Assembly: GCF_016429285.1 (NCBI RefSeq)
Contig: NZ_JAELUI010000040.1
Span: 1 to 44,616 of the forward strand
Direction of reading: 5' to 3'
DNA from: Ralstonia sp. ASV6
GTDB taxonomy: Bacteria > Pseudomonadota > Gammaproteobacteria > Burkholderiales > Burkholderiaceae
Length of the DNA stretch: 44,616 nt
Shown: in pieces, positions 43,741-44,616 of the stretch
Numbering within the stretch: position 1 is the first letter of the stretch
Layout of the letters: every line of letters starts with the position of its first letter
Program-made: the position numbers and the translations under genes
The notes under the pieces: model-generated
The model's database searches: none
What the model saw: only the letters and a program-made list of their open reading frames with translations
Told to the model about the DNA's origin: nothing

Positions 43741-44616
43741 ATGTCGGAAAGTCAAGAAACGCTGTTGCTCGTCGATGGCTCGAGTTATCTGTACCGTGCT
43801 TATCACGCACTGCCCGACTTGCGTAACGGAGAAGGGTTTCCTACGGGGGCCATCTACGGCATCGTGAATATGCTGCGCAAATTGCGCAGCGACTACCCGG
43901 CCAAGTATAGCGCTTGCGTTTTCGACGCCAAAGGCAAGACGTTCCGCGACGATCTGTATCCCGCCTATAAAGAGCATCGCGCGCCCATGCCGGATGATCT
44001 GCGCGCGCAGATCGAACCCATTCACGAAGCCGTGCGCGCGCTGGGCTGGCCCATCCTGGTGGTTGAGGGTGTGGAGGCCGATGATGTGATCGGCACCCTG
44101 GCTGAACGGGCGACACGGGAAGGCGTAAGAACCATCGTCTCCACCGGCGACAAGGACCTTGCGCAACTGGTGAGCGACCACGTCACGCTGGTCAACACGA
44201 TGACCAACGAGACGCTTGACCCGGCCGGTGTGCAAGCCAAGTTTGGCGTGCCACCCGAGCGCATCGTCGACTATCTCTCGCTGATTGGCGACACGGTCGA
44301 TAACGTGCCCGGCGTGCCCAAGGTGGGCCCGAAAACGGCGGTGAAGTGGCTGACCGAATTCGGCACGCTCGACAATGTCATGGCCCGCGCGGCTGAGATC
44401 AAAGGCGTGGTGGGCGAGAACCTGCGCAACACGCTGGAGTGGCTGCCCAAGGGCCGAGAGCTGCTGACGGTAAAGCTCGATTGCGATCTGTCCAAGGAAG
44501 TGCCGACGTTCGATGCGCTGATTGACGGCGGTGAAGACAAGAGCGAGCTGGTCGATTTCTTCTCGCGCTACGGCTTCAAGACCTGGCTGCGCGAGGCGTC
44601 TGGTGAGGCGCTGCCC
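43741..44616 (+). CDS. polA: DNA polymerase I (3' partial)
   Basis: The 5'-nuclease end of DNA polymerase I, cut by the window end after 292 codons. The nuclease domain shows LLLVDGSSYLYRAYHA, FDAKGKTFRDDLYPAYKEHR, the acidic cluster VEADDVIGTLAE, STGDKDLAQLV and the helix-hairpin-helix GVPKVGPKTA. ATG 43741 is the likely start (MSESQETLLLVDG); ATG 43735 is in frame. No strong ribosome site is visible for either. Start codons of polA and the divergent LOG gene are nearly touching. Confidence 0.95.
   Translation, partial: MSESQETLLLVDGSSYLYRAYHALPDLRNGEGFPTGAIYGIVNMLRKLRSDYPAKYSACVFDAKGKTFRDDLYPAYKEHRAPMPDDLRAQIEPIHEAVRALGWPILVVEGVEADDVIGTLAERATREGVRTIVSTGDKDLAQLVSDHVTLVNTMTNETLDPAGVQAKFGVPPERIVDYLSLIGDTVDNVPGVPKVGPKTAVKWLTEFGTLDNVMARAAEIKGVVGENLRNTLEWLPKGRELLTVKLDCDLSKEVPTFDALIDGGEDKSELVDFFSRYGFKTWLREASGEALP

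Noticed and set aside
42810-43826. 338-residue + strand frame opposite the LOG gene
   Set aside because: Antisense to a gene with intact LOG motifs and overlaps the polA start in another frame.
1-44616. CRISPR array, IS element, prophage, tRNA or rRNA genes
   Set aside because: No regularly spaced repeats, transposase or integrase motifs, tRNA cloverleaf or rRNA segments were seen on either strand by reading.

Overview
The window is GC-rich (roughly 63-65% by eye), densely coded chromosomal DNA from a beta-proteobacterium of the order Burkholderiales. Ralstonia is the most likely genus, judging from protein style, the pca/pob gene set, the BPSS1780-type membrane protein and the polA-LOG-DUF2782-thrB neighbourhood. 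This assignment is an inference from recognised families; no search was run. No tRNA, rRNA, IS element, prophage or CRISPR array was seen.

Region 1 (1-9266) is the Pel exopolysaccharide export operon, pelB (5' end cut by the window) to pelG. All six genes run on the + strand and are tightly packed or overlapping. PelF and PelG with PelD/PelE make and move the polymer at the inner membrane. PelC and PelB form the periplasmic and outer-membrane exit. PelD keeps an RxxD c-di-GMP site. pelA would lie to the left, outside the window.

Region 2 (9267-16850) begins with an AT-richer patch holding a small membrane-anchored OB-fold-like gene. A D-amino-acid dehydrogenase follows, then a polar amino-acid ABC transport locus with one permease/ATPase set and two different periplasmic binding proteins, one at each side. 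An unrecognised exported protein closes the region.

Region 3 (16854-30240) is the protocatechuate branch of the beta-ketoadipate pathway. It contains the IclR-type regulator pcaR, divergent pcaIJFBDC, a branched-chain-type ABC transporter (two permeases, two ATPases) directly downstream, its binding protein on the opposite strand, a LysR regulator and divergent pobA (4-hydroxybenzoate to protocatechuate). A 15-bp GTTCG-N5-(C/T)GAAC palindrome lies before pcaI and again before the binding-protein gene, 10 kb away. This suggests one PcaR regulon that includes uptake. The ring-cleavage genes pcaGH are not in the window.

Region 4 (30218-34074) carries two exported carbohydrate-active proteins: a GH114-like lipoprotein, which could act on galactosamine polymers such as Pel, and an orphan clan GH-A-like protein. 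Between them lie a small unknown gene and a stand-alone infA with a TTG start. A roughly 320-nt, GC-rich, hairpin-rich stretch precedes infA.

Region 5 (34092-44616) is housekeeping: galU, valS, uvrD, a membrane protein, thrB, a DUF2782 protein, a LOG-family protein, and polA (cut by the window end).
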